Below, piece by piece: positions 44,875 to 57,922 of a stretch of 64,000 nucleotides of DNA. Origin of the DNA: Fennellomyces sp. T-0311 (taxonomy: Eukaryota; Mucoromycota; Mucoromycetes; Mucorales; Lichtheimiaceae); the NCBI GenBank assembly GCA_025266875.1, contig JALLLT010000017.1:744001-808000 (forward strand), given 5' to 3'. Under the pieces are notes generated by a model, which did no database searches, was not told the origin of the DNA, and saw only the letters and a program-made list of their open reading frames with translations. The translations under genes and the position numbers were made by a program. Position 1 is the first letter of the stretch. Each line of letters starts with the position of its first letter.

Positions 44875-47368
44875 TATATGGCGTTGTACGGTATAGTCGA
44901 TGGACACACAGGAGCATGCACACTCACAAAACACACAGGGCGCGTAAAAAGGGAAGGTCGATTTGCGTCGGAATCGGCTCGAAAAAATATTTTGTTGGCA
45001 TGGTCCCACCGCTAAAAAGGAGCAGTGTCGATCAGTTTCCGCGTGGAGAGAAACATCAACTGCTAATACGCTATCCTTTGCCCAGAATCCTTGTCGCATG
45101 CATGCTTTATCCAACACACTCCTCTTCCAGAGCCGCCTGATTCATAGCCTTTGCTACCAACCTGATTATTTCATGATATCTTTTGCGCATCGTAAAGAGA
45201 CTACGTATGACATTGAGACGCATTGACTTTTAATTACGTGGTAGCTACTTGAAAATAAGCTATTGCTATCAGTCTACTTTGACCTACATTAAGCAGCAGA
45301 GCTCTTATTACCAAAGTATAGGCCAGCTAGTTCCCGCCAGCTTTACCAGTAATGCGTAGCCCTTTGATATGATCACCTATTTGCAATCTTTGGTCGCTCA
45401 ACAATCTGTGTTAATCAACAGCAATAAAATTTTACTTCATAATATTTGATGTCATCAACACCTTGAGGTGAATACCGCGGGTTGATGCTAACGAAGATTT
45501 ACCGTAGTTCCCATCTTGTAGCAGACTTGGAAATTTCAAGTCATTGATCTGATTATTAGCACTACATTCTATCCATTAATAATAACATAATAGGTACATA
45601 TTCTTTTTATAAATAAGTAACAGTCAGTCTTTTTCTGGGTAGAAAATGTTAAAGTGTTACGTTTTTTCTTTGAACATGTGCTTTTTGGGTCGAAAACCCA
45701 TTTTTTTTATTGTATGGATGATGATATCTTTGTACGGCCGTACATATTATACCAACGATGAGATGAGAGGTGGAGCAAAGAGAAGTTTGAAAGTGGGAAA
45801 AGTGAGTGAAATGAATGCAAGATATTCTTGCTTTCTGTATGTGCTTATGCCATTGTCAGACGGAGATCAGGATGATTGACTGACAACTGCTCAACGCGGT
45901 AGTCACCTTATTTTGCTGTGAACGTATTAGCAAACGAGTCATTGTATATCGATAGCATCGGTTACACCTACTTTCATAAGCACAAGCGTAGCACCAGCTT
46001 CCTGAGAAGTAGCATCGGTGGCGGGAGCAATAGTTTCTATCAATGTCGGGGCGACTGTTGCAGACATTGGATCTATCGGTGCCATCGGTTGCATAGACAC
46101 CATGCTCGGCGGAAAAGTTGGCTGCAGTCATTGTCCTTGTGGTAAGATGAGCAGAGAGGTACGGCCTTTCCAGAGAAAAAGAGGACCCTTTATATAAAGA
46201 AATGTGAGATTACAGTCGTCAATAGGATATAACCTACTAATGTACCCCAACTCTTTCATTGTTCTCTTCTGACAACTATCCAGAATCCCTTGGATCGTGC
46301 TATACCATTGGTAAAAAGTGCCCAGCTTGCGCTTTTTGTGGCCATTAGACTCACAGTCAAGCATCACCTTCGCTCTTGTCATCGAAAAGCCTACGCAATG
46401 TCTTGATCCTTTCTTCATTCGGCGACAGATACTACCAGGAATACGTAGCGAAAAAATGAGACTAGCAACACTTTTGGAACGCGGTTAAGTAATTGCGCCA
46501 ACAGAGTATCTCTACTACAATAATACGTATATTGACTTGTGAGTACTTTAAGCTATTCAAATAAAGCTCAAATGTTTACTCATGACAGAAGAAATTAAAC
46601 GCGGTGACAGCTCAAGAAGGTAGGCTTGGTAACAAAAAGTTATCTTGCTATTAGCACAACATGTTGCTAATACTGGTAAGGCAAAGTGGGATGATGAGCT
46701 GATAATGCATACGCAATTGATGCTTCTGCAGGCATTCTTTATCATTGGGTTGCTTCTTGATCAGTTAGCCATACTTTACATACGAATTTTCTCTGCTTTT
46801 CCTTGTTGTATATTTACGAGTGATAACTCTCTGGAGAACTTCGGTTTAAAAGAATAGAATGGAGGTATGTCTTACAATTTCTTGTCTAGTTCTGTTAATA
46901 AGATGACAAAAGGAAGAGAAAACAAAAGCAGGCTGAAATTAGAGAATCATTAGCTATGAAGAGTATTAGATAGCTTAAGAATCTATGTCGTTCTATATCC
47001 AGCGTAATCGGGCCCTTGGATCAATTGAATTGCATAAATGTTACCAGCGATAGCTTAAGAATAATCACTTTACTGTGTTTGTTCCTTTGCTCTCTTCTTT
47101 CATAAATGCGTCCATAAAGGACCTTATGGATTTCACAAACTTCTCCATCTTCAACTACACTAACCACTTCGCTTATCCTTCGGAATTTCAAACAATAATC
47201 AGCAGCTCAGAAGAGAACCGTAACCTTATCTAGGAACAGGAACACCAAGAGCCTGGTCAGACATGTAATGCTGGAATGGCTCATTGATCGTTGGTATCGG
47301 TGTACCAAGTGGAGCATAGAAACAAGTTCCGTGAGGCAACACCAGCCTTTTAGGACGGGGTAATGCCC
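44875..47368. other. Gene-poor region, nothing firm
   Basis: The first few hundred bases should be the DBF4 promoter. Beyond that, short frames at 45923-46131 (minus; hydrophobic, Ala/Thr/Val-rich when read from ATG near 46103) and 46128-46418 (minus; KKRKLGTFYQWYSTIQGI) look partly coding but match nothing I know. The sixteen bases ATTACCAAAGTATAGG at 45307-45322 also occur at 8690-8705. Confidence 0.35.
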
Positions 47369-47740
47369 AAGTTTCTTAGGAACGCGGTGCCGAGCCGTCA
47401 CGGATGACGCAACTCGGCCCTGTATTACAGACAAATAGCACGCGAAGAAGAGCTGCATCATCAGAAAAGAAAGAAGAGAGCACCTTTTACGTCACGAGGA
47501 GCAGCGCCAGTTCTTACTTGTGCTGACATTGCTCGTGGAGGCGTAGGATAATACGAGAGACCGCATTCAAGCAACGCGAGGAGCGTTATAACGAAAGTCG
47601 GTCTGTGTGATCTTGACCTCCCAACCCAATTTTTTCGTCTTCTTTTATCGTACTCTTCTCTTTTAATTACAATATAATAGTAACTAACCGAAAATTAATG
47701 TCACTGACTATAAATATCAACAAACACTCACAAGATGGCA
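47369..47740 (+). mobile_element. Decayed 3' end of the left-end gypsy-type element
   Basis: From about 47369 the sequence follows the 3' end of the accessory frame at 2690-2866 (for example CTRTATTACAGACAAAT here, CACTATAGACAAATGGC there). It then matches the post-ORF leader (GAGAGACCGCATT here, GAGGGACCGCATT at 2879), a purine tract (CGCGAGGAGCG), a diverged LTR start (TATAACGAAAGTCGGT at 47587; TGTAACGAGTAAAGTCGGT at 2909), a pyrimidine-rich stretch and a TATA box (TATAAATA near 47709). All frames are broken. It shows that the left-end element belongs to a repeated family. Confidence 0.7.
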
Positions 47741-50700
47741 TAAGGACTCTGCCAAATTGGTTTCAATGACCAAAGTCATAATTCCGATTCTCCGAGGTAC
47801 AGTACCATATTTGACGTTAGGGGGTCGCTTGAAAAACTGGCAACCAGGCATGCCCTGTTCATGCGAAAATATCGGTCAGATCAAGCTTACTTTTTAGATA
47901 AACCTTCTTCTGTATGTCGCGATATTACCTGAAGCTCAACCAATAGGCCTAGATAGCAATGTGTTTTATATATCTCGACACTTCGATCAAATTTGATCCA
48001 ATCTTTACCCGGTTTTGTCTCAAAAATGCCTGTGGTACTCTCATTCATGAGTGATCAATTGCAAATCGAGGCGCCCGACAAAATAGGTACGGTCGATGAC
48101 CGCTTGGTTCATGGCAGCATGAATGTTTATTCAGGCTGTACTTTCGTACAAGAAGCCAATAGTTAATTGATGAAAAGACATCGTACACCCTGACAAATAC
48201 AGAGACTACGATGCCTTTTTCGGCGACATAAGCGGGGCTTTAGATTGGAATCAATGGATCATGAGAGTAGCAAAATATTGCGATTCTACTCATTACTGTA
48301 AACCAGACAACCACACTCAATTCCTCTCATCCTGGTGCCACTCTCTCTCACTGAAGAATGCGACGAGTGTGATATAATGGAAACTATATTTAGCAATGTG
48401 ACTGAGATGCTAGAGGATGGTCTCTTTGTTGGCTATAGCTACACTTATTCCTCTCAAGTTGCAAGAAAGCCGATTGATGGGTCCTTGTACAAATTATCTG
48501 TAAGGCGTTTTTCAAACACTTCCAGAATTATGAGACGCGCATGACTTTTGTATTAAAAAGCAAAGTAAACGTCTAGTATCTGTATCTCGCTTTTACCCGT
48601 GTACAAAAGCGCAGGTACTGTTCATGCGCTTTTATATGTCTATATATTCAAATCGCACTATTTTTACCCATACATAACCACGAAACTTTTCCAATTGAGT
48701 AAAGTTTTCTCAAGCCAAAAGAAAGCGCATATCACTATTATGTTTCTGCGCATAAAGTCGTTAGCCATAGCCCGCTAAAAGATATAGATGCTTCAAGTAT
48801 GTATGATAATGATCCTTTACATTCAGCACCAGTAGCAGCTGCTGCAGGGACTTCTATGATACAATATGCAGTATAAGGTCAAGACAACGAATCAAACACG
48901 GCGACGACCTTAAAAAAAGGCGACATGATAACGCAAAGTTTGCTCGAAGTAGATAGAGAATTGAAAAGTACATGCAAATCACAACAAAGACCACCCCGTC
49001 GGCCAGAATATGTGCTTGCAGAAACTATATATAATACATGTCCTATCAAATACGACAGCATCTACTAGAAATTAGCTACGATGTCTTACGCGTAATCTAA
49101 AAGCATAAGTATGAGAGGTTAAAAAGTAAATACTGACTCGCTACGAATTTGTTTACATACATACATTACTTTATCTATCCCGTCGCCTTCAAGTTGTTTG
49201 ACCCTCTTCCAACTGATGTCTACATACTGCGCGTCCGTTTTGACTTGAATAATAAATTGCATACCTAGAAGATTTCAGTATGAAGATATACGACTTAAGT
49301 GAACTATATTTATTCTTATGCGATTTTTTTTCGCTATGTACCACTTTTATGTATGATGGGCATCATAACTTTTGCATAAGGTAATGTTTAGTTACTTGTT
49401 TCGTTGTGCTACCTTATGCTGCTGGATCATCGGATTCCCAAACCTGTAGTTTGAGTTACACACGTCCGTGTATTTTGCACCACCTCCTTGTCATCGCTGG
49501 CCCCCTTTTGCACTCAGCCTGTGGTTTCATTCATGGATTAATCCAAAAACAGTAAGCTCTTTCCGCTCTTTTTTTCTTAATACGCAAGCGCCACTTTTTA
49601 TATAAAATAATTAGGAGTAGTAAGTATGATCGTCGAAGCTCCTATAAGATTCATGCAAAGTATATTTAAAGTACAAAGCAATTGAATCATTTCTTGGGAT
49701 AATAATAAAGAAAAGAAATTGGTTTTCGCAAATGTCGGAAGCGACCATGTCGCACCAAAACCAAGGTTGCCATGTTGAAGATCCTGTTGGGATGGGAGAT
49801 ATGCAGTGTAACCGAGTACTACAATCTTGCCAATGTGACGTTTTTACCTTTAATTCAGCATTAAATTGGCATGTCTGGCAATTAACGGAGAACATACCGA
49901 TATATTATCGAGAGTTACAGATGATAAACAATTCATAGTCATACGTATACGCACGCAAATGAGGTCAGAGGTTTTCCAAAGGTCAGCAACATGAAGAATT
50001 TATTTGCATAGATTGGTAAGGGATTGTGTATCATATATGCCCATCCGGTTGGCGAACACTGGAAAATCAAGCAGCTTACTGATTCTCTAAAATCCACTAT
50101 TACGTAATACCACTTTGAAAGATGCGCGGCCTGCATCTGAAGGTGATAACCATCGAACGAATTAAAACGTTGGTGTTGCAAGTTTATGCCAAGCGCATAC
50201 TTCTCTTAAGATCTTGGATTTAAATAAAGGTTACATCGAAGAATATTACTGACAACGACAGAGGCTCACTTTCCGCTTTCGGGAAAAATCATTGGATACA
50301 GCATGATATATTAGCAAAAAGCAACCCCGCGAAAGAGCATTGTACCGCAACGTGTCTGAACACCAAATTGTGCCGAGCCGAAAATTCGCTGACCTGCGCT
50401 CCATATACAATTTAGCATTTAAACTTTCCACTTAGCGCATCCATGTACGCTTTTTTGTAGTTTTGCTGGCTAAAGCATCAGCAGTAAAATAAAGTATTTC
50501 AGGGAGCCACTTTATACTTTTATGATGAAGAAACCATAAGGTTATAGTTTTAAGCTTCTTTATAACACAGTCCATCCTTTTGCAGATGTGGTGTGATGAT
50601 CGCCACATAAACCAACCGATCATCTGTTTTACTCCCCAGAATATGTGTGGACTTTAATTCTGATTGGGTGACAGAAAGCGTGGTCTCGGACCTGCAAAAG

Positions 50701-51483
50701 CATGATTTCTTTCGGTTGAATCCCCCGGTAACCATAAACCGGAAGCCGCTGACTTCTTCCTTTTGTCAAGACTGTGTTACACGTGAATGTAGTTGCTTAA
50801 ACACATGTAATTATAAAAATATATATATAAACAAATAGTGAACTACCTTGCCGCTGTTCTCAGCGCTTTATAAAGGGGATCGTTGCCATGCTTTCCTTCT
50901 CTATTGCCAGGTAACCAAAACTGGAGCTGGGCCCGTCAATTTTGATACGTCCAAACTGCACGCAAATGTACTACCATGAATGTCGGCCGATGACAGGGCG
51001 GAGTAGAAACGGCGCATGTTCATGGCCATTGCACAACAGCAGGAGCAAAAGATAGAGCGATAGACGGTAGCAAGATGCGTTGGACGATGAGATGAAGGGG
51101 AACGATGAAAAAGGAAGGAAAGTGGTTGGGCGAGACTTGGCTATTACAGGCGCGTGCCACGAAAAAGAACAAGCCGAATCTTTCAGCATGGTGGATGGCA
51201 AAAAGAGCCGCTAAAGGCAGAAAAAAAAAAGAAGCTGCAGCAAACGAGCTCCTGCAAAAGGCTTTTTAACCTCTCTCTCTTTTACTTTTTTGCAAGATCC
51301 CTTTTCCTCATCTCATTCCTTTCGCTTCCACGCTTTCCTTGAGCACACGTTTTCCCTCTTCTCTCTCCCCTCGCGATCGCTTGACGGGCGTCATTCATCT
51401 TCTTACACTCATTCACGAAAACAGGGGCTTGCCCTCGTTATCACTTTAGTTTTTTTGGCGCACCCCTCTCTCCCCCGACCACC
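47741..51483. other. Gene-poor region with coding-like relics
   Basis: Two plus-strand pieces look like remains of a protein gene: about 48027-48165 (MPVVLSFMSDQLQIEAPDK) and 48190-48350 (KYRDYDAFFGDISGALDWNQ, then HTQFLSSWCHSLSLKN). Stops separate them and I recognise no family. The last several hundred bases before 51484 are pyrimidine-rich and probably form the CDC24 promoter and 5' UTR. Confidence 0.35.
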
Positions 51484-54330
51484 ATGCAACCGGCACACAT
51501 CGATTCGCCTATTGCTACGGATTCCGTAACGAACAAACCCCCTTCACAAAAAGCTTCGTTGTACCACACATGTCGAGCGGTGTTAAACGGTCTAGCCGCC
51601 GTGCCTGGCTTCGATATCTATCTTGCCATGGATCCCGAACACGCCGCCGACGATCCGCCCAAAAGCAACGATCCGCTAAGCAAACTATGGTTTATATGCA
51701 GACAAGGGGCAAGTCTATGCCTCCTCTTCAATACCCTAATGCCCGAGAACGCCATTCAGCTCCAGCAGCCCAATGGTGATCTCTTGAAACCCAAGGCATG
51801 CGTCTATCACTTTATTATTGCCTGTCGCGACCATCTTGGTCTGGATCAGGATGGCTTGTTTACGGTGACGGACCTCTATCAGGACGACACGAATGGATTT
51901 GTCAAGGTTCATTGCGTCTTCTTCGTGTTTTTTCTTTCTTGGTTATTAACTGCCTATTAGGTCGTAAACACCATGCGAAAAATACTCGAACTTCTCGAGG
52001 GAAACGGCACAATTTCCATTAAACACCATCGTCGTCACTCCAGTACCAGCACGCCAAAGGACACCCGTGGAAAAGTCGTGACCGAACTACTGGAAACAGA
52101 ACGCAAATATGTACAGGATCTTGAATCACTTCAGGTAAATAAACGAATATGCATGAGCGACAAGACGCGTTAAGCTTATGCCCTCATCTCCTGCTTTTTT
52201 ATACAGTACTATATGCGGGAAGCGCAGGCACAAAAGGTGCTTCCACCAGACACATTGCACCAACTGTTCGGTAACCTAAACGCATTGGTAGATTTCCAGC
52301 GACGCTTCTTGATCCACGCCGAAGATAATGCGGACAGGGCGCCGCAAGATCAACGATTTGGCAGCTTATTTGTGCAGCTGGAGGACGCTTTTTCGGTGTA
52401 CGAGCCATTCTGCGCTAATTTCCAAACTGCGCAAGCATTGGTGGTCCAAGAGACAGCCAAGCTGCAGAAATTAGCGGATATCATGTCGCCTACATACGAA
52501 TTGCCATCTATGCTTATCAAGCCCGTGCAGCGCGTATGCAAGTATCCATTGCTTCTTCAGGAGCTCGTCAAGTCGACTCCTGAGGACTGGTCCTACTACG
52601 CCGAGATGAAAATGGGTCTGGAAGCCATCCAGCGTGTCGCCAGCAAAGTCAACGAGACAAAACGTCGACAAGAAAACATGGTGTTTGTCGACGATCTGAA
52701 ACGACGCATTCTGGATGAATCCTGGAAAGGGGCCATCCCTTCGTACGGATGTTTGCTGTTGCACGAACGGTTTATCATCTATCGTAACGATGCGGATTAC
52801 GATGTGCTGATGTACCTGTTTGAAAAATCACTATTTATCTGCAAGGAGGAAAAGGATGTGCCCAAGAAATCAAACACCATCTCGGTGAAAAAGAAAAAGC
52901 CGACTAAAGAAGGGGGTTTGCAGGTCAAGGGCCGCATTTTCATTTCACAGATTGCGCAGGTTACCGATATAAGCCAATCAGGTAAGATACAGGGCTTATT
53001 TGTCTGTTTGTTTATTGTTTCATTGACAAGGCGCGCGCTCTCTCTCTCTCTCTCCTTTTATTAATTAATAGGGCAATGGACTCTGCGGATCTTCTGGTCA
53101 GAACGAGATAGCATCCAGTCGTTCAATCTCAAATCATTCATCCTGAAATGTCGCAACGCCGAGCAGCTTAGACAATGGGAGGCAGCACTCAACAAACTTA
53201 TCCAAAACGAGAAACGCCTTTCACGCGAAAGTCGCGCAGCAGCAGAAGGGTTGGCATGGAAACATCAGCAGACATCCATACCCTCGACGCCAGTTTCTAC
53301 GCAACGATCTGCCGTTCATCCGATGCCCGAATTGTTTTCAGGACACTTGGGTAAATTCGGCGAAGATGACGAAGACGACGACGAATACGTCGACGATGAA
53401 TTGCTTCATTCTAGCGACGAAGAAGATTCTGGATTTTATGGACGGCTGCGCAGTAATTCCCAGAGTGCCCATTCTTATCGTTCACGCAATCAATATACTG
53501 AAAATGGACATAAATCGTCGCAAAGTTCAGTGTCGCTTCCATCCAGCTGCGCTAACGGCAACCTACGCCATCCTACCATGCCTGGAATGACGCTCCCGCC
53601 TCTTCCGCGTGATTCAGCCATTGATACATCTCCGGGATATTCATGCTCTCCTCCTATTTCATATCCCTCTTCGCCTCTTACCAACTCATACCCCTCCTCA
53701 CCTTCGGCTTCCACGCGTGCTTCGACAAGCAGCTCAGGATCAAGTCAGATATGGCAGCGCCGTGGTGATACTGGTTTATTACCTACCGAAATGATTGGCC
53801 GCAATACCTTGAATGAAGGCGGGGCTGATGATTATCCGTTTTCTGGAGAAACGGGTATGCATAATACTCGCATGCGCTCACAAAGCAGTCCTAATATCCA
53901 TCAGGCACCGCTTTTTGAGGATGCAAAAGATGTGCCCCTGCCAATCAACTCGCGGACGCTCTATTACCATCAGCAGCAGAAGCGACTCAGCAGCGGGTAT
54001 CAGTATGAGGATCCTCCTCCTCCCCAACAGCAACTACTTGGCAACGTCAAAGTCAAATTAAACTATATGGATGGCGTTTATGTGATAGTAGTACCGCTGG
54101 ACATCAACTACAACGAGCTGGTTGACCGCATCGAACGCAAGGTCCGGTTATACGGGCGGGACATGGATGCGTTGGTCGGACTCAAGTATCAAGACGAGGA
54201 CGGCGATCTGATCACCATAAGCTCTTCGGAGGATGTCCAGATGGGATTCGAGAGTCGCGGCGCCAGTAATACTGTTAGTCTTTTCGTCGTTACGTCGCCT
54301 TCTACTACTACTACTGCCTGTACCAGATAA
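51484..54330 (+). CDS. CDC24: Cdc24-type guanine nucleotide exchange factor
   Basis: Activates the GTPase Cdc42 to set up polar growth; works at the plasma membrane with the scaffold Bem1. Four exons (51484-51906, 51961-52134, 52207-52981, 53072-54330) sum to 2631 nt, 876 residues (yeast Cdc24: 854). A calponin-homology-like N-terminus (about 20-160; KLWFICRQGASLCLLFNTL) is followed by the DH catalytic domain (about 177-370; VVTELLETERKYVQDLES, MLIKPVQRVCKYPLLLQEL), a PH domain (about 385-500) and a Ser-rich linker. The C-terminal PB1 domain (780-863) has the acidic OPCA motif YQDEDGDLITISSSEDV that should bind Bem1. Intron 1 uses an unusual donor, GTTCAT. Confidence 0.95.
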
Positions 54331-54636
54331 TATGTTTTTTTTTCTTTGCTACTTATTTATTCTTGCTGCAAACTGAGCCCAACCTCCTTCATTCCCTCAT
54401 CTCGCATGTAACATCCATACCCTTTCATCTAGCACTCGTTTGAAAATTCATTCCTTTTCAATATATAAAAAGATGCCTTCTAGCATTGTCGCACGTGGTT
54501 CTCGTCTTGGCGTCATTATTACTTCGGAGATATTATTTGCCGAATGCAGGCGTTGGAATTGCAACCTTTCGCATTTGCTTGTTTTCGATACTTTTCTACA
54601 CCCCCCATCCGGGCAGTCTTTTGGAATTATTAGCTA

Positions 54637-56554
54637 ATGCTAAAGATTCTTCAAGAACGAGCAGTCTTGCTCAATTCGCAATATTCTCAGCACGAAGACG
54701 ATATTCGTCGATTAACTGAACGATTGAACCGAGACGTCGAGTTGCTTGGTTTTTCACCAGACGATCTCGACGATGCCAAAGCCTATATCAATGACGACGG
54801 TAATAATAACAGAAACATGAACCCGGTGCATTTTGGCTCGAGTGATTGACAAGTTGATCGTTAGTGACGATATTTCGATATCTTCGTGAAGGCAACTTTG
54901 ACGAGACCACAGCACATGAACGACTGTTGGACACCATACGGTGGCGGCAAGAGTACGGTGTTTCCCGTATGACGTACGAGTCAGTTGCAAGCGAGTTCTT
55001 TGACTGCGGCGGCTTTGCGTTCTTTCACAAACAAGACAAACTGGGTCGACCCGTGGCTGTTGTGCGCATGCGTTATTTTCCGCAGTTTCAAGATAAATCC
55101 AAGAGTCTCACAGAGCTCATGCGACCGTACGCCTGTCTTGTGATGGAGATGGTGCGCAAACTTATGTTTGACATCACATGGGACAATAGAACGAACGGTG
55201 AGCCTTGTGCGTTGGTGTCACAAATGGCCGTCATTATTGATATTGGCAAGGCGCCCTTCATTCCTATTGTAAGGCTTTTTTCCACCATTAAGTATTGTTT
55301 ACTGATTTGAACAAATACGTAGGATGCACAATTGATAAAGACCATGATGGAGTTGATGGACCGCCGCTTTCCCGGGTTTATAGGCTCGATTTATGTGATG
55401 AATTTCGGATGGATGTATCAGGGCTTGTGGCAAATGGTCAAATATATATTGAGTGACGAAGCACGAAGCCGTATCAGTTTTCCAGCAGCACAAGAAGTGT
55501 TAGAGATTGTTCCTGATGAAAATCTGTTGGAAGGTAATACGGAGCTTAAGGATTGAGGTATGCACGACGGCTAATAACAGCATTTTTTTTAACAGAACTG
55601 GGCGGAGCAGATCCTTATGTTTGGACACTTGAAAGTGATGTGGCTCTGCATAAATATGGAGCAGGTGTTTACAAGGAGGAAGATCAGATTGTGTCGGTAG
55701 TTGACGAGAATGATGTGGAGGAACGGGTCCCGTCAACGATCCAAGAGCCACAACCCGTATTTACACGCTTATCGCGAAGCACCTCCGTATCATCAGATAT
55801 ATTCTTTGATGCCAACGACACATTCGACACAGCCAGTACCAGAAGCGCATATGTAACCCCTGGCAGTATGACACCATTAACAGTAGCTGCTCCTCCTGAA
55901 CTGCCCCGCTCACTATGGTTACCGTTGCCTACCAACCAGCAATTTTACAACAGCAACAGTGTATATTACTGGACTGGGCTCCATATGGGTGCTGCGTTCC
56001 TGACTTCATTTGTCGGCGGCCGAAGCAACCAACGCCAGCCGTCGTTCCTTCAGACCAACGCGACGACAAACGACGACTCGCTATCGTTCGGCATCAACGG
56101 ATTTGCATTGATGGATCGTTTGATGCTACTGCAGCGAGAACAGGAACAAGACGAAAAAACATACATGCTGCTGGAAGAAGATGAAGAAATTATTGAGTTT
56201 GAACGGAAACACACCCCACATTTCCCACACCTGTTACCACCAGATGTGCCACAGTCAGCGTATGCTCTTGCCCCTGTGCGTATGCAGATACAACGGATCG
56301 AGCATCGCATCATCCGACTGACCCGGCGCATCTTCCATTTGTCATTCGCTTACAAGGGAGCTATATACTGGGTCATTCTCTATGTGTTTTTGCGTGGCCC
56401 GGTAGAACATGTGCTACGACGATCACTGGCGAGTCTCTTTACAGCCCCTCAGAAACTATCCTATACAACGGTTGGTATCACTGCAGCAGTAGCAGCAGCA
56501 ATTGGTTCCTCCGTCACAGCATCTGTGAGTCGACCTCGTCGTCGATCCACATGA
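54637..56554 (+). CDS. CRAL-TRIO (Sec14-like) protein with C-terminal anchor
   Basis: Probable phospholipid-binding or transfer protein of the Sec14 superfamily. Four exons (54637-54799, 54865-55268, 55323-55533, 55596-56554) sum to 1737 nt, 578 residues. A CRAL-TRIO-N helix pair (FRYLREGNFDETTAHERLL) precedes the lipid-binding domain (about 95-260), which contains KLGRPVAVVRMRYFP and the family motif DRRFPGFIGSIYVMNFGWMY. The C-terminal half is low-complexity and ends in a hydrophobic stretch (AIYWVILYVFL) and a basic tail, suggesting a membrane anchor. The start is uncertain: ATG 54637 opens the coding frame. An upstream exon may exist at 54474-54630, where a frame could encode a hydrophobic segment. 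Ligand not known. Convergent with the next gene, 150 bp between stops. Confidence 0.8.
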
Positions 56555-56704
56555 GACATATCTCCTCGAAAAGTAACTTGCATGCATCCCCTTCATTACC
56601 CCCAAAAAATACTACATGATTCTCTGCAATCCTTTACCATTGGCATATCTCTTTTTTTTACTTTGCTTGTAATTCCTCAAATATAATAGTAATCGCATTG
56701 TTAT

Positions 56705-57668
56705 TTAAAAGAGTCCAGGGATCAATGCCTTTCGTGGTGTAGCTGCAGGGAAACGAGATTCATACCATTTTTTGGTATTGAATGCTCGACAGCCGAGGTA
56801 CGCAGTGGCGGCTATTTGCAACGGCAATGCCAGAATGTTTTGTGACACCAGCACCAACGCCATAAAAGTTACAATTTCACCAAGCTAATTAACTGCGTTA
56901 GCATGAACAAAGGCAAGTGTATCCTGCGCTTACATAATGGGGGCACCATACAAGCTCAAAAAGTCCGCCTTCTGGAATCTGTCATCAGAATGTTAGTCGA
57001 TGCATATGCATGAAAGTAAAGCATACCTTGTATGTGGTATCTCCTTTGCTTTTTCTCAAATTGGCCAAGACACGGTGATGGTAATGGTTCAGAATTTCAC
57101 CAGCCAGGAAAAAGCAGAGACCGAGTATCATTTGTCTCTGAGAAATCATATCCAGCGGTACCTGAGTTGCCAAGAAAACGAGAATGCCGGTAAGCGATGC
57201 ATAGGCAGTAGATATCATGCAAGCATCTATCACTGAAGTATGCCCGGAGTATCGATGAATGGACAAGACTTCCTAAAAAAATAAAGACGTGTATGAGTGT
57301 GCGCCTTATATTTTATAAGGATGGGTACTTACATAAAGTCTTTTGAGATAGTGAAGGAAATTCAGCTGAGAGATCCAAAATGCGTGCTTGTTGAGTGTTG
57401 AGACCATGGCCCACAAGGATATAGCAGCCGCTGGTGAATAAATTAATAGCATCCCAATACGTGATGGTATCTATTTTACACTTTTAAATGACTTGACACG
57501 TCTCGGTTGAATCGACCTTACTTTGAGACTGGTTTTCTCCGAGATTGCAAACTTTGAGTACTTCATGCGTGTCACTGGATTCAGTTCACGGATAACCATA
57601 ATCGCAGCAGTTAGCATTGTTGCGAGGCCAAGACCCAGATTGGTGACAGTTGGGTCAGAAATGTACAT
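56705..57668 (-). CDS. Steroid 5-alpha-reductase / enoyl reductase family protein
   Basis: Polytopic ER-type oxidoreductase of the family that includes steroid 5-alpha-reductases, polyprenol reductase and very-long-chain enoyl-CoA reductase. Five exons (57522-57668, 57333-57470, 57027-57272, 56934-56978, 56705-56884) sum to 756 nt, 251 residues. Family marks: LHYLKRLYEVLSIHRYSG, then GEILNHYHHRVLANLR, the NADPH-site motif IPEGGLFELVWCPHY built from three exons, and KKWYESRF near the C-terminus. Several hydrophobic helices lie between. ATG 57668 (MYISDPTV) was chosen; an in-frame ATG at 57737 would add 23 residues that look like translated leader. The substrate cannot be told: the HY-x-KR block resembles the enoyl reductases, the GGLFE block the steroid reductases. 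Confidence 0.8.
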
Positions 57669-57922
57669 CGTAATGAATAAAGTATAAAGATGGATGCTTA
57701 TCGAATTTTTTGCAAATTTATGCGTGGCCAATTTCATTGTTTCTCTTGGCGAGTCTTATTCGATTGGCTACCCCTGCAGTGTATTCTCCCTTTTCTTGAT
57801 CAACCCTACTACTGCGTATAGGCACTACACAACATCTTGGGTCATTAATGCCCGAACGGGTAGAACTTCTGTTGTGTATAAACTGTTTATTCCTATCATA
57901 AGCTACTACTGTTGCGCGATTA

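Noticed and set aside
53039..53056. CT-repeat in CDC24 intron 3
   Set aside because: An ordinary pyrimidine tract before the acceptor; no special role suggested.
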